Origin: Toxoplasma gondii ME49
Taxonomy: Eukaryota; Apicomplexa; Conoidasida; Eucoccidiorida; Sarcocystidae
Reading direction: 5' to 3'
Assembly: GCF_000006565.2 (NCBI RefSeq)
Contig: NC_031477.1
Span: 4,243,137 to 4,307,136, forward strand
Length of the DNA stretch: 64,000 nt
The notes beneath the pieces are model-generated. The model saw nothing but the letters and a program-made list of their open reading frames with translations, was not told the origin of the DNA and did no database searches. Position 1 is the stretch's first letter. The number at the start of each line of letters is the position of its first letter. Below are positions 46,190-58,160 of this stretch, in pieces. The position numbers were made by a program, and so were the translations under genes.

Positions 46190-47204
46190 AAAGCATAAAA
46201 TGATGTAGACAGATTGCCATATATATGTATATATGAAAATATAGATAGAAATATAGATATTCAAATATAGATGAAGATACAGAGATAGGTCGAAAGATGG
46301 ACAGAAATAGATATATGGAAGTAGAGAGGAACAGGTCGAGAGGAGAGCGGAAAACAGGCACCGATGGCCTCATACGCAGGTACAGCAGTCCCCAGACAGA
46401 TAGGCACAGGCAAGTGTAGATTTACACACAAAGGCAGACAGAGGTCGAGGCAGAAAGGCACAGAGAGATTGAGATGAAGCAGACAGGGGAGAAGAGTTCA
46501 AAGACGGATCTGCAGAAAGAGGACAACAGGCTGCACGCGCGGTTACCTGACACTCGAAGGAAAAACCTCCTTTTCCATCAGGGATTTCCTTCGCGTTGCC
46601 GAAGGGCAGGGGATCGAAAACGATGTTCGCTTTTCGGAGGACATCATCGCCGAGGTGCTCGACAGCAGGGTGCAGTTCCTCCTTCAGCCACGAGAAGCAG
46701 AAAGGACATTTCTGTCGGACAAAAAAAGGAAAAAAACGCACACAATGCAAGGAAACAGAGTTTTCGCCTCCACGGTGCGCCGTGTACATCTACCTCCTGG
46801 GACGAGAAAGCGCTCTGCTGTTTCTCTCGGCAGAGAAAGACGCGAATGCGGCGGCGCTTGTCTCCGACTTCCTCCTCCGCCATTCGGGCATGCAGAGAAG
46901 GTGCTCTCACGCAGGCAGCCGCAAGAAAATGCGTGAGAAACGGATGTTGTGCAAGTACGTTGAGATACAAAGAGATGGAAACTCCTCAACAGGGCTGGAG
47001 ACAGGAAACGGCCTCGACGCCAGCGCTGCGAGTGTTTAAGAATTCTCTCATGCAGAGCGTTCTTTGCCTGCTGTTGAGGAGTAGCATTTCTGCGCTCGAT
47101 TCGAGAGGAACGCGAAAAGCGCATCCACCTTTCAACCATCCTTTTGTGTCTTTACTAAATATACACGTACATCTATGCCCATATAAGTTTATAGACGCAC
47201 ATGG

Positions 47205-47266
<62 letters not shown>

Positions 47267-47286
47267 CGTGTATATATGTATAAATG

Positions 47287-47319
<33 letters not shown>

Positions 47320-48168
47320 GCATGTGTATACGTATGTACATATATGTGCATATGTTCACATGTCTGTATATGAATATGTGTTTATATATCTACATATATA
47401 TCTACATATATATCTACATATATATATCCATATATATCTACATATATATATACATATATATCTACATATATATATACATATATATCTACATATATATATA
47501 TATACATATACATACATATATATCTACATATATATAAATATATATATATATATATATGTATACCTAGACATTTGTATATATATGCAGATGTGCGTGAAAT
47601 ATCCCAGTGAAGGAGATTAGCTTTTGGTGGCAAGGAGCTTCCTGGAAAAGTTTCTCGATTCGGGCAGTGTCTTTGAAAAAAAGAAATGGTCCTGGATGCG
47701 GTTTCGATTTCAGTTTTGGCTTCGTCGTCAGCTGAATCCGCGTCGCAGCGTCATCCGCAGTTCACACATTGGCGCGTTTCGGGAGTCTTTCTCTGAAAAC
47801 GGGAACTCCTGAAGTCCGGTCCTTGCCGTACACTGTGTAACTTGACTTGGTGCAGAAGTATCTTTGAAAACAAGGCAAAAAGAGACGAAAACGAAGTTCA
47901 CTCTGGACGGATCTTCAGGTGTGCGTGCACCCCCAAAAAAAAAGAAGCCGTCGCGTATTTCGAGAAGAGCCTCTCTGTTTTCGGTGTTCTGCCTGCGTCG
48001 GGCCGCCTCGCTTTTTCGTCCAGTTCCTCGATCACCTACCGATTCGTAGAGGATGTCGACCTTCACTGAATTCTGGGCTGTGGCTCCGCTTGCGGATCCG
48101 CAAAAAGGCAGGGAAACGGCAAGGAAAAAAGCAAAAAACGCCTCCGCACAAGTCCGGATGTCAGCCAT
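43120..48168 (-). CDS. GILT-family thiol reductase
   Basis: Minus-strand gene read from the ATG at 48168. Exons: 48168-48040, 46711-46547, 45791-45756, probably 44361-44092, 43657-43574 and 43338-43120. All junctions are phase 0, giving about 300 residues. Residues 1-28 are a signal peptide. The family signature is clear: VKVDILYES then the active-site CPFC at 45-48, PFGNA, then CQHGQSEC spread over exons 2 and 3 (97-104), and [13 protein letters not shown] at 215-227. GILT enzymes reduce protein disulphides in acidic compartments, so a secretory or lysosome/vacuole-like site is expected. The fourth exon adds an acidic low-complexity stretch ([19 protein letters not shown]) not usual for the family. 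Its 5' edge is the least certain part, and the usual Cys-containing segment after KVE was not found, so a small exon may be missing. The introns are long and carry three large TA repeats. Confidence 0.85.
45136..45285. repeat. TATACATA microsatellite in GILT intron
   Basis: Repeats of ATATACATAT/ATGTATAT in the third intron of the GILT gene. Confidence 0.9.
46042..46262. repeat. Compound TA microsatellite in GILT intron
   Basis: Starts with AAACATATATAC units, passes through a TA run and decays into ATAGATAGAAATATAG-type sequence. Confidence 0.9.
47158..47586. repeat. Large TA / 12-mer ATATATATCTAC repeat
   Basis: About 430 bases in the first intron of the GILT gene, the largest simple repeat here. 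A TA run is followed by tandem ATATATATCTAC units. Confidence 0.9.
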
Positions 48169-50084
48169 CGTGAAGTGACGGTGTCGCCGGGCTCTTGAAA
48201 AGAAGCAGAAGAATGTCAAGGAGGCGAGAGTCGGCGGCCTGTGTTCGCGCGTTCTGGAGCTCTCGCGAGAGTCGATACGAAACGCAAAAAACTGGAGACA
48301 CAAACGCGCAACTTGCGTCAAAACACCCTCGTCGTCGCGAAAGAGCGACGCTCAACCCCCAAAAGTCGGAATTGTTCGCGCTCAAAACTAGCGACGGAGT
48401 CGAGGTCTCATCTCAACTCGAACTGCGGACTGTTACACGAAGGTTCACACCGTACACAAAAAACAGACGGAGCTTGTCAGCCTGGGTCAACTCCCGCGCT
48501 TTGTGTCGCGAAGCCGATCGTCAGTCCGCAGGATTGACACAAACTTTTTCCAGCTTTCTCTTCACACGGCGAAACGGCGAAGAAGGACTCGCGAGTACAG
48601 CGCCGCTGGCGTCCTCTCTGTCGAAGCAGCGTTCTCACGAGCGTCTGCAAGTGTCTTTCTTTTTTTCCAGCCTCGAGCGAACGCTGGTCCCCCTCCCGCC
48701 TCGGGCAGTCAGCTCTTTTCGGCAGAACTTTCCCCGCTCCCGTGTTTCGCGAGCGTTTTCGTGTAAAAAGGAGAGTGTGTGCGACCCCTCTGTCGGATCG
48801 AACGCAGCTCTCCGCAGTGTCAAGCGCCGGTCGCGACTCCCAGGAACGCCTCCGCGCCCGTCTGAAAAGAAGGTTTTCGAAGAAGCCGACGAGTCTGGCG
48901 GATAATTGCGCAGACGAGAAGGACTGAAACGAATGCCTTTTCACTGCCTCACTCGAGAAACTCGGAGCAGGGACGCAAACCGCCGAGAGCGGGGCGCAGG
49001 GACGGAAATGTCCGTTCGAGAGGCCTTTTTTTCTTCTGTGAAACGCCAGGGATGGTACAAACGTCGCCTGGACATGGTGGCCGGGGAATTCGCTCCAGCC
49101 TTCGATGCAGGTGTGAGGAAGAAACTCTGCCTCGACACCACGGGAGCCGGAAATCGGCGCTGTCGCGGCGCAAGCACAAGTTCCAGCTCGTTTCGTCTCG
49201 CGAGGCCTGAGAGCCATGCCCGAGGGAAGACACCCAGATTGCCTTCAAAACGTCGCCTCAGTTGCTCGGAAAGAAAGGAGGCCAAAAGAAAAGGCGCACC
49301 AAGGGTGTAGATTCGCCGTTAAAGATAATACGCGAACGACGCAAAAGTGGAGGAAACAGCAAATTGACAGAGACGGTGCCCGTCCAGCGCGACGATCCGC
49401 GCGAAAGAGAAGCACAGGGAAACACGAGAACGGCGATGGCATATGCTCTCGTTCTTTCGAGTTTTCTCCCTTTTACGCAAGGCAAGGACGCGAACCTTTC
49501 TGGAAAAACGTTTCAAAGCGTTCGAGAAAGAGTGTGCCAGCTTCCTCTCCTCTCGATGCTTTTTGCGGAAGGCGCCTGCGCTACATCGTCCGCTCTTTGT
49601 CTCTTTGCGTTCCTTTTTTCCCCTTCATGTAGTCAACTACTGTTCTCCTTTTCTCCTTCTACAATTGCTCTCTTCTCTCTTTTCTTTTTTCTTCTCCTTT
49701 TTCTTCTCTTTTTTCTTCTCCTTTTTCTTCTCTTTTCTCTTCCCTCGTGTACTCCTTTCCTTCGCCGCGTCGTCCTACGTTCCTCCTCTCGCTGTCGCTC
49801 GATTTGCTTCGTTCTTTCTCGTCCTCCACCTCTTTTCCTTCGTCTCTTGCTCCACCTTTCCTGGAACAAGTCTCTGCCCCTGTCAAGCTTCTCCGCTGCT
49901 CTCGTTGCCTCTGCTTCACTCTGTGTTTTTCGCCTTCGATATCTTCCAAAAGTCTCAGAACCTCGTGATTGTCGCCTTCGCGTAGAGAGCGTGGACTGCC
50001 GCTCTGCCTCTGCTGAAAGCGAGGTTCTCGCGCCTTCGCGCCGGCTCTTCCCCCTTCTCTTTCCTCCCCTCAGTTGCTCCTGTC
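48169..50084. other. Divergent region, GILT / coiled-coil genes
   Basis: Shared upstream DNA of two divergent genes. A pyrimidine tract and CAG acceptor end at 50073, so the coiled-coil gene probably has an upstream (untranslated or short coding) exon here. Open plus frames at 48195-48905 and 49262-49620 are Arg/Ser/Lys-rich; neither can be tied in phase to the acceptor with confidence. Confidence 0.45.
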
Positions 50085-52009
50085 ATGGAGGACGAGGAGC
50101 AGGAGCTTTCTTCGACGTTCAGAGACGAGGCTGTCGAGCCTTCTGAAGCTTCGCGCTCGCGCAATGCTTTTCAAGGCTCTCTGTCTATGCAGATGCTCTG
50201 CGGCGATGAGGAAGCGCTTTCCTCGTCCGCAACTTCTTCGTCTCCTTCTTCAGCCTCCGTCGTCTCCTCTTCCTCGTGTGCAGAGTTGTATGCACTGCCT
50301 TTAGTCTCTCCATCGTCTTCTGGGCATGTGAGCTCTGAAGAACCTCCGCCCACTTCCCGCTTTACCCAGGAAGAAATAAATGTAGAGTCGTATCATTCAT
50401 CTTCCCCTCCTTCGTCTCCTTCCTTTTCTTCCTCTTCTTCCTCTTCTTCGTCGCCTTCCTCTTCTTCCTCTTCTTCCTCTTCTTCGTCGCCTTCCTCTTC
50501 TTCCTCTTCTTCCTCTTCTTCGTCGCCTTCCTCTTCCTCTTCTCCGACTTCTTCTCTGTCTCCGTTTACGCGCCCCAGCCTCGGTCACACCTTGTCTCGG
50601 TGCCCGCGGCAGGAAGTTCCGCCTCCTTCGCCTCTGTCTGAGCCTCACCAGCCACTAGCGACTTCTCTCTCTCCTTCTCTCTCTCCTTCTCTCTCTTCTT
50701 CTCTTTCTCCTCTCTCTTCCTCTCAGATTCCTCTCTCTCCGAAGGTCAGTTCTTCTGCTCTCCCTCACTTTTCCTCTCTCTTTCTCTTTCCGGAGAAGCA
50801 GTGTGCCCCGCGCGTCGCCTCTCGTTCCTCTTCTCCGTCTTCTTCTCCTCCGTCATCTTCGCCTTCTTCGGCTTCTCCCTCTTCTGCGTCGTCGTCTTCT
50901 CTGCCTGCGCAGGCGCGCTTTGCGCTGCGCGAGCAGCAGCCAGAGAAGACCGCAGACTCTCAATTCCTCTCTTCAGCGAGCAGCCTCCTGTGGAACTTCG
51001 GAAAGAAAATCGGCACCGGTGGAAAGGCAGCGGCCGAAGCCGCAGCGCATGCAGCTGCTCGCGCCGCGCTCGTCACTGTGGGCGAACCGACGGTCTTTGC
51101 GCCCTTCCCTCGCGACAAGGGTGAGGGGAGAAGCCAGAGGGCAGGCGCTTGCAGCGAGCGGAAGGGGACCATCGAGACAGACGACGCATGCAGTGCCTGT
51201 GTGAACGAAGAGAGCAGGAAAAGGGGAAGCAGAGAAGATGCCAGATGTGTAGACGAGAGAGGAGGAAGCGACGAAAGGGGGGAAGTCAGGAACTGGCCTG
51301 AGAGAGGCGAGGAAGGAAGAAACGTCTCGCAAGAAACGCGAGGAAGAGAGATGAGTGAGGAAGAACTGCGACACGAGGTCGAGGCTCTAAGGTGAGCTGG
51401 CGAAAACAGGAGAGACATCTACTGCTGTACAGGTGGATACAAGTATGATGGCATCTTCGTAGCCAGATCGATTGTTTCGACCTTGTCAGGCTTGCTTCTT
51501 TGCAGTGAGGTCGCTGGCTGCTCTGGCTGTCTGTGTTCAGTCTCCTTCTTCATGAATGTCATTCTTCCCTGCTCTTCTTCTCGTTGTTTCGTTTTGCGTC
51601 TCCCATCTCCGCGCCTTTTCTAACCGTCGTGTATTTCGTACTCTCCTTCGCCGGTACCGTGGCTTTCGACGCTCTCCCTCGTGGAGTCTGCTCCTCTCTC
51701 TTCTGCTTCCTCGCAGTCCGGCGCTTTTACAGAGAAGAAAAGCCGCAAAGCAGAAGAGTCTCTTCCGCTTCTCGCCAGCGAGGGCGGAGGTCTTCTCGCA
51801 GTGTCTGAAGTTTCGTCCGGCCCATCTGTCGAGGAGGGATTGCATCTCAGTTCCTTCGCAGTGTATCTTGTGTGTGACCTCTGTTCATCCGCGTCGCTTA
51901 AATGGCAGTTTCTCTATACTCGTGTATATTCGTTACTCGTATTGTTCATACTTATCTATTCGTCAATCGTAGGCATTTTGTGTTCATATATATGGTCCAC
52001 TTGCTTTTT

Positions 52010-52048
<39 letters not shown>

Positions 52049-53994
52049 TATATATGTACGGTTCATACACTTGGGATCGTTGTCTGCAGTCGTGGTATAT
52101 TGGGTGTCTGTACTCATGGTTTCCCTATTTTTAGCAGTTTTATGCTCTCGTCTTTTTCTTCAGAAGAAGATTGATTTGAAACATCATTTGTTCTGTTGTG
52201 CCGTTGCGAGGTTCTTTTTCGTGTGTTTAGACAGCAAGTCCGGACGTACCACGAGGTTCTTGCTCAGATGAGCTGCTTGCCTTCTCCTCAAAATGCCACT
52301 GAGAACAAAAAAGGATGTTCGCCGTCCTCGATTTCGCGCTCCTCCGCCCCAGCGGCGACTCTTGCCTCAGCGAAGGAAGAAGAAGCTGCAGCAGGCGACG
52401 ACAGAGAAGACAAAGAACGAGAAGAAGATGAAGACCAAGAAGACGACGAAGAACAGCAAGACGAGCGTCCGACGGAGGAGACAAGAGAGAAAGTTCGTGC
52501 CCTTCAAGAAGAGATTTTTGAGTCTGTTTGTTCTGCCGCAGCTGCGGCTGCTGCGTCTGCCGCTCTCACAGCCACGGAGGCGGCGTATCGGTCTTGGCAG
52601 ACGTCGCAGACTTCCTCTCTTCAGAGCTCGTTTTCTCAGAGTGCTTCTGGCAGCGGGGACTCGAGCGGCGATTCGAGGCCTCGAAACGCGCCAGAGTGGA
52701 GCGCCGACGTCGGCGCAGTCGCTGCTGCCGCAGCTGTCGCTCTCTACGAAGATCGAACCCTTGCTGAGAAACTCCGCGCTCTGGTCGAACAGATGGTTGC
52801 GCTGCAACTCTCCACGCGGCGAAAGAGGAAATGCAGTCTGCGCAAGGCTCTGTGGGCTGCGCATGACGGAGGGATAAGCCCGGGAGAGGCAGCGAGCACA
52901 CCGGAGAGAACGAACGAGAGGAAAGGAAGAACCGACCGGGCCGCGGAGAGACCAGGCGAGTCCACTGAGGACTCCGAGGGGAGCGTTCCAGGCTCGACAA
53001 CTGCGTCGAACGCGAGCGCCCATCTGCGGTGCTCTGGAGGGTGTGTGAGTGTGGAGCAGAGAGAAGAGACATTGCGTTTGCTCGAAAAGATTCAGAAGCA
53101 GCAATTCGAGTTAGACCGGCTGCGAGACACCAACGATCGCCAGGGGAAGCAGCTCCTGCAACTCACGCTCCAGCTGACTGCCCTCAAAACGGAGGCCGAG
53201 GAACGCAGCCTTCAAGAGCGCGAGAGAGAAGAGGAGAGAGAGGCGCGAGCACGAGAAGAAGAGGAGAGAGAGGCGCGAGCACGAGAAGAAGAGGAGAGAA
53301 AGGCGCGAGCAAGAGAAGAAGAGAGAAGCGGAGGCGGATTGTCTGCCGATCACGAAAGGGAACTCGAGGAGCTCGCCGCCGCCGCGGCCGAATGTTTCGA
53401 CCTCAAGTGTCACCTGCAGGACCTGGCGAGGACCTGCAGTCAGGCCAGTGATCGACAGCGAGTGAGACTCCACAACTGAAAGAGTCTGTTTTCCAGGCAC
53501 AGGGAGATTCGCCGACACTGCTGTAGTTCGCAGATTCGGGGGACAGTGGAGCGTGAACTGGAAAAAGGGAAAGTGGGGTCCGTGCAAGTGAGAAAAAGCT
53601 TCAAACGCTCGAACAAAGAGGAGGAGGGGAGTTGATGGCGACACTCCTCAGAAAGAGTACTGAAGCAGTCCGGTGTGATTCAGAGTCGAAAACGTCTACG
53701 TTTTCTGAGATACGGTGGAGGCGCGTGAATGCACTGAAAGGAGTTCGTGAAAATCCATCAGAAGTCGGGGGAAACGAAGGTTTTTTAAAGCCGTGGGGGA
53801 CAGGGATTCCAATGAGAAGTTGGACACCCAGTCTCGCTTCACACCACGGACAAGAGGGAGGCCGGCAGCTGCTCCACGAGTTCTGTGCCGAGCGTCAGCC
53901 GTCCTTTCAAAACGCAACGAGATCATTCGCGTTTGCCTCAAATGTATTTCCAAGCGGCTCATTGAGAATTCACCTAACTCCATGGACATGCACC

Positions 53995-54026
<32 letters not shown>

Positions 54027-57000
54027 CTTTGAAGTATTTATTTTTATATACGCTATATACATATGTATATATATATATATGTATGTATATCTGTGGTGAT
54101 TTCGCGTGTGTGACTTGCCTGGCGTCTGTAGGATTCGACTCTGTATCAAGATCTGGATTCGACGTCTTTCTCGATTTGCATGAAAAGGTAGATGCACCTG
54201 CACGAGACCGTTTTGACTTGCAGTGTGAATTCGGTGTTGTTTGCAGGTCCTCGAGGAGGAGGTCGCAAGCCTTCGAAGGGCTCTCGACGCTCGCGATGCA
54301 AAGCTCGAGGAGCTCTCTCAATTGTCTCGTGCCGCCTCTCCAAAGGAGACAGCTGCTGCCGTCTCAAGCGAAGCAGAAGCGTTTCAGGATTGTAACGCAG
54401 GAGAAGGCGGGGGGAGAGACGAAGAGCGAGAGCTGAGTCGAAAAAAACTGACAACTGTGGTGTCAGTGGGCGTTCAAGCGACAGTCGAGGTCGAGGAAAG
54501 TGGAAGCAGAGTCGAAACTCGCACGCGCTCCAGCATGGTGGAAGCAGCGAGCAACAGTCGTTTGTCTTCTCCCTGCCGGGTCCAAGAGGAAGAAGGTACT
54601 GAAGGTGAAGAAGGCGAGAGAACACACAACAGGGAGAACAAGGAAAACATGGAGGATAAAGCGACGAAAGGGAAAGATCCTGATTTCGTCGAGGTCCCGA
54701 CGGCGAAGGATGCGCATGCGGCAACTCTTTGCAGAACAGCAGAACAGGGGGGGGATGAAAAAGAAGAACTGATGAGGAAAGTCAAACTGCTGGAATTCGA
54801 GCTTGATTCTTTGAAGGCGCGCGACTCCTGCGAGAGGCGCCGACAGCAGCAGCAACTCCAGGACCTCAAACGTTTGTGCGTCAAAGAGAAGGCGAAACGA
54901 GAGAAGGTGAGCTGACAGGAATATGCGTGTGCTCTGTGAAGAAACAAGAAAGGGACAGGAGACTCGTTTTCTCGGCGTGTTGTCTCGGCTTTCTTGTGTC
55001 TGCGTGTATTTGTAAAGGTCATTGGTGGGGCTCATGCCCCCCTGTTTTCGTCCTCTCTTCATGCGGTTCTTTCAGTTGTTTCATTTGGATTTTTCGGCGA
55101 GCGTTGCAGTGACGCCAGCGCATCCGCGATTGAAACAGACCGGCTCGTGCTTCCATTCCTCTCTTGCCACAGCTGCATGCATGCTTTCTTCTCCGTCTTG
55201 CGAGGTCAGAGATCGAGCCTGAAGCTACGATAGGAGGTTCGTGCTTCAATCGCGATTCGCCTGTCCTTTTCCTCGCGGACCCGGGCCCTCTCTCGTGTGT
55301 GTCTCCCCGTCGTTGAATCTCGTTTGTAGCTGTAGCCAGTCTGGTGTGTTTCTTGTCGCTTGGAGTTCTCACCTTCTACCTGTCTTGGTCTCCCCTTTTG
55401 ACGCGTTCTTCTGTCTTTTTCTCTATTTTCAGTCTTCTCTCTCTGCGGCTCTTCTCTCTGCAGGCCGAAGCAGAGTGTCAACGCCTGATGGCAGAAGCTC
55501 TCGAACAGCAGGTGTTGGAACTGCACCAGCGTCAACAGTCTGTGGGGGAGGATGCATTTCCAGAGTCTTCGTATCGTTATTCGCGATCGAACGCCTCGCC
55601 TTCCTCGCGGCAGCGGCTTTCTCCCCCATCTCCTTGCGGCGTTCGTCGGCAGGAGGCCGGCGCACGGGACGCATGCAGTCCTCAGGCCGGTCTCCATCGA
55701 GGCACAGGAGACAGCAGTCCTCTGTGGGGTGTGGCGAAGCGCGAAGCGACACTTGATTCCGCAGAGAGACAGAAAGGAACTGAGGCCTCTCAAGACATCT
55801 CTCCCGACTCCACGCCTGCTTCTCAAGCGGCTCTACGAGAACTCCACGACGCGTACGAAAGCTTGAAAGAAGAATTCAATCAGCTCTCGGTCGCGCAAAC
55901 TCTATTGCAGGTAAAGTCAACGCGACGACGGCCTTTTGAGGAAGCCGTTTCCACGGAAATGGTTTCGTGCATGCATGCAAAGAGCTTCCAACGAGACGTG
56001 CTCTGTGATGCCTGTCTCTGCGTGTCTCTTTTATCCCCACAAAGTGAGGCATACGGCTACCTGCATATGTAAGTTTATGTATGGAGATGCAGATATGTCT
56101 ATCTATATATATGTGCGAGGGTGTGTGTATCGACAGGTGTGTATATTGAGGTAGATAGATAGACAGATAGATAGATAGATAGATTTGGTGTGTGTAGGGT
56201 GTCGGCTTCCTACAAGTGCTATATAGTGATGATGCAGAAGGTAGCTGTGCTAGCTGTTTTCTTCCTGTTCTCAATGCCGGCGCTTGTCCTGAGTCTTTCC
56301 TTCCAGGACGACGTCACAAGGAAGGCGGAGATCATTGCCTTCCTTGTGAAGAAATACGCTCTGAAGGAAGAAACGTTTAGGTAAGCTTTCTTCGCTTGTG
56401 TCTTAGATTTTCCGCGTCCGTACAGACTTCGGTGATTCCGTGTACTCTGGCGGAAGTGTAGGAGAAACGTAGATAGACATCAATGTCTGTTCTGTTGTTC
56501 CAGGGAGCCTCTGTTGTTTTTTCTCTCTGCCCTTCACCCTGAATTCAGTGTGGATATCGGCACTCCGTTTCCGAGCTGTCCAAGTTGTCGCAGGACGGGG
56601 AATGTCGATGTCAAAACAACTGAGCACATGTTGATGTATCGTCTGTGTCTCTTCTTTTTCTCCACCTCTGTTGTCGGAAGCGCCACGGTCGAAAGTGTCT
56701 TTCTGTTCACGCGTTTTTCCTCCAGTTTTACGCGTCTCGTATTCTGCTTTTCCCGGCGGCTCAGACTCGCAGAACCTGCTGGCCTTCGTCCCCTGTCCGG
56801 GTGTCTGTACACCTCGTTGGGAAGCGTTCTTTTGTGTTTCCGCATTCTCATTCGGTCTCAATGTGTTCGTGCGTCGCGGACGGTCGCCGGCTGTTCTCTT
56901 CGCGCTTCAGTTGCCTATCTCGCAACGCGGTCATCCTCTTGCCGCACTTCATTCGGCTGCATTTTCTGCTTCTCCATCTGCGCCTCAGAGGGCCTGTGCC

Positions 57001-58160
57001 GGCCTCTTCGTCGTCCTCCGGGTGGAAGCGCCTAGCCGCGGCTGCCGCCGAGGCCGTGGGAGGCGCGGGCCATTCTTCTCTCTCTGTCGAGGAAATGCAG
57101 AAAATGGTGGAGGAGACGCTTCTGGAGAACATTCGCCTCCGCACAGATCTTGCCACCTTGGCAGATGACTTTGAGTAGGCGATGAACGCGGGGAAGAAAC
57201 GGGCGAGTGTGGTTAGACGGCGCTCTTGTTCGTTTCTGGGACGGAGCAGCTTCGCCTTTATTTTGGGGCCTTGCGGTGTATCGAACTGAAGGGAAGACGT
57301 CTCCTCGACGGTGGTGTGGAGCTTTGCTTCCAGAGGTGCAGACCCCACACAGGGTCGAAGTGGGCGGGTGTCGAAATATATGTCAGCATTGGGGTGTAGA
57401 GACGTTGGTGACGGCGGCTGGGGACGTTTCTGTGGTTCGGGAGTTTACCGCGTTCCTGGTGTTCTTCGGTTCTGCGCGCGGGGGTCCCTGGGAAGCAGAC
57501 GCCGGTGAAGGCGATGGCGTTGCGTCGCAGACCGCGCGGTGTGGAGGGGAGGTTGCCTCAGTTCCCTCAGTCTGAAATGTGTGGACGTTGTTTCTTTCCA
57601 GGCGGATTCTGAAAACACAGGGCGCGTCGCCGGAGGACAAAGGGTCCCTCCCTGCTTCACCGCACCCTTCTTCAGCCGCCCCGACGCCGGGACATGGAGA
57701 CAGGCATCGCGCCTCGCCGATGCAAGAAGAGAATTCAAGTGGTAACTCTCACGCAAAGAAGGGAGGCCAGACCGAGAGGACGACGTTGATCAACGGGATG
57801 GATTTACAGTCCTCGGCGGAGGCGGAAAGGGAACGGGGAGAGGAGGCGAAACGACCCCCCGGTGTTCTGAAGGAAAACGAAGTGCCTGTGACGCTGGCGA
57901 GTGGAGAGAGAAGCCGAGCTCTCACCAGTGAGGGAATGGCACATTCCGACTCGAGTCTGAAGAAGGGGGAGCAAGAGGAAAAAGGGAAAAAGATGGTCTT
58001 ACTGAGTTCGGGATGTACTCGACTGACCAGCCGGACATCGCAAACAGACAAGGCGGGGGTTTGCGGCACAGGGGTGGACAGAAGCGCCGACGAAGGCTGT
58101 TCGCCGCTCTCCGATTCCGAGGCCTGCAGTGAAGTCGTCCTCTTCCGTGCAGATGCGTGA
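50085..58160 (+). CDS. Large Ser-rich coiled-coil protein
   Basis: Seven exons agree in phase: 50085-51391, 52231-53461, 54247-54906, 55464-55910, 56307-56380, 56989-57174 and 57602-58160, giving 1,487 residues. Exon 6 could instead read through to the TAG at 57176-57178, but a GTAGGC donor two bases before it joins exon 7 in phase. Residues 1-350 are Ser/Pro-rich, with a near-pure Ser run around 105-155. From about 425 on the chain is mainly coiled coil (LRLLEKIQKQQFELDRLRD, LQDLKRLCVKEKAKREK). Exons 5-6 hold a compact, probably conserved block: KAEIIAFLVKKYALKEE and EEMQKMVEETLLENIRLRTD. The tail is disordered. The layout resembles golgin- or centrosome-type tethers, but no GRIP or other named domain was seen, so function is open. 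The true N-terminus may be longer if the exon ending before 50074 is coding. Confidence 0.8.
50395..50545 (+). repeat. Ser-coding TCTTCC minisatellite
   Basis: Near-tandem CTTCCTCTTCTTCGTCG-type units inside exon 1 of the coiled-coil gene, encoding poly-Ser with spaced Pro. Confidence 0.85.
52008..52062. repeat. (TA)n tract in intron
   Basis: Lies in the first intron of the coiled-coil gene. Confidence 0.85.
53222..53318 (+). repeat. Three 30-base repeats coding EEREARARE
   Basis: Tandem copies of a purine-rich unit inside exon 2 of the coiled-coil gene. Each gives ten residues of the pattern EEREARAREE, which extends a straight charged helix. The copies are nearly identical, so their number may vary between strains. 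Confidence 0.85.
53995..54092. repeat. TA/TATG microsatellite in intron
   Basis: Lies in the second intron of the coiled-coil gene. Confidence 0.85.
56098..56186. repeat. ATAG tetranucleotide microsatellite
   Basis: ATAGATAGACAG units after a short TA tract, in the fourth intron of the coiled-coil gene. Confidence 0.85.

Noticed and set aside
47380..47530. CRISPR-like regular repeats
   Set aside because: The units are simple-sequence 12-mers without unique spacers, in a eukaryotic intron.
57175..57178. TAG as the stop of the 50.1 kb coiled-coil gene
   Set aside because: A GTAGGC donor two bases earlier joins in phase to the exon at 57602 and continues a coil (DDFERILKTQ). Read-through to TAG remains possible as an alternative 3' end.
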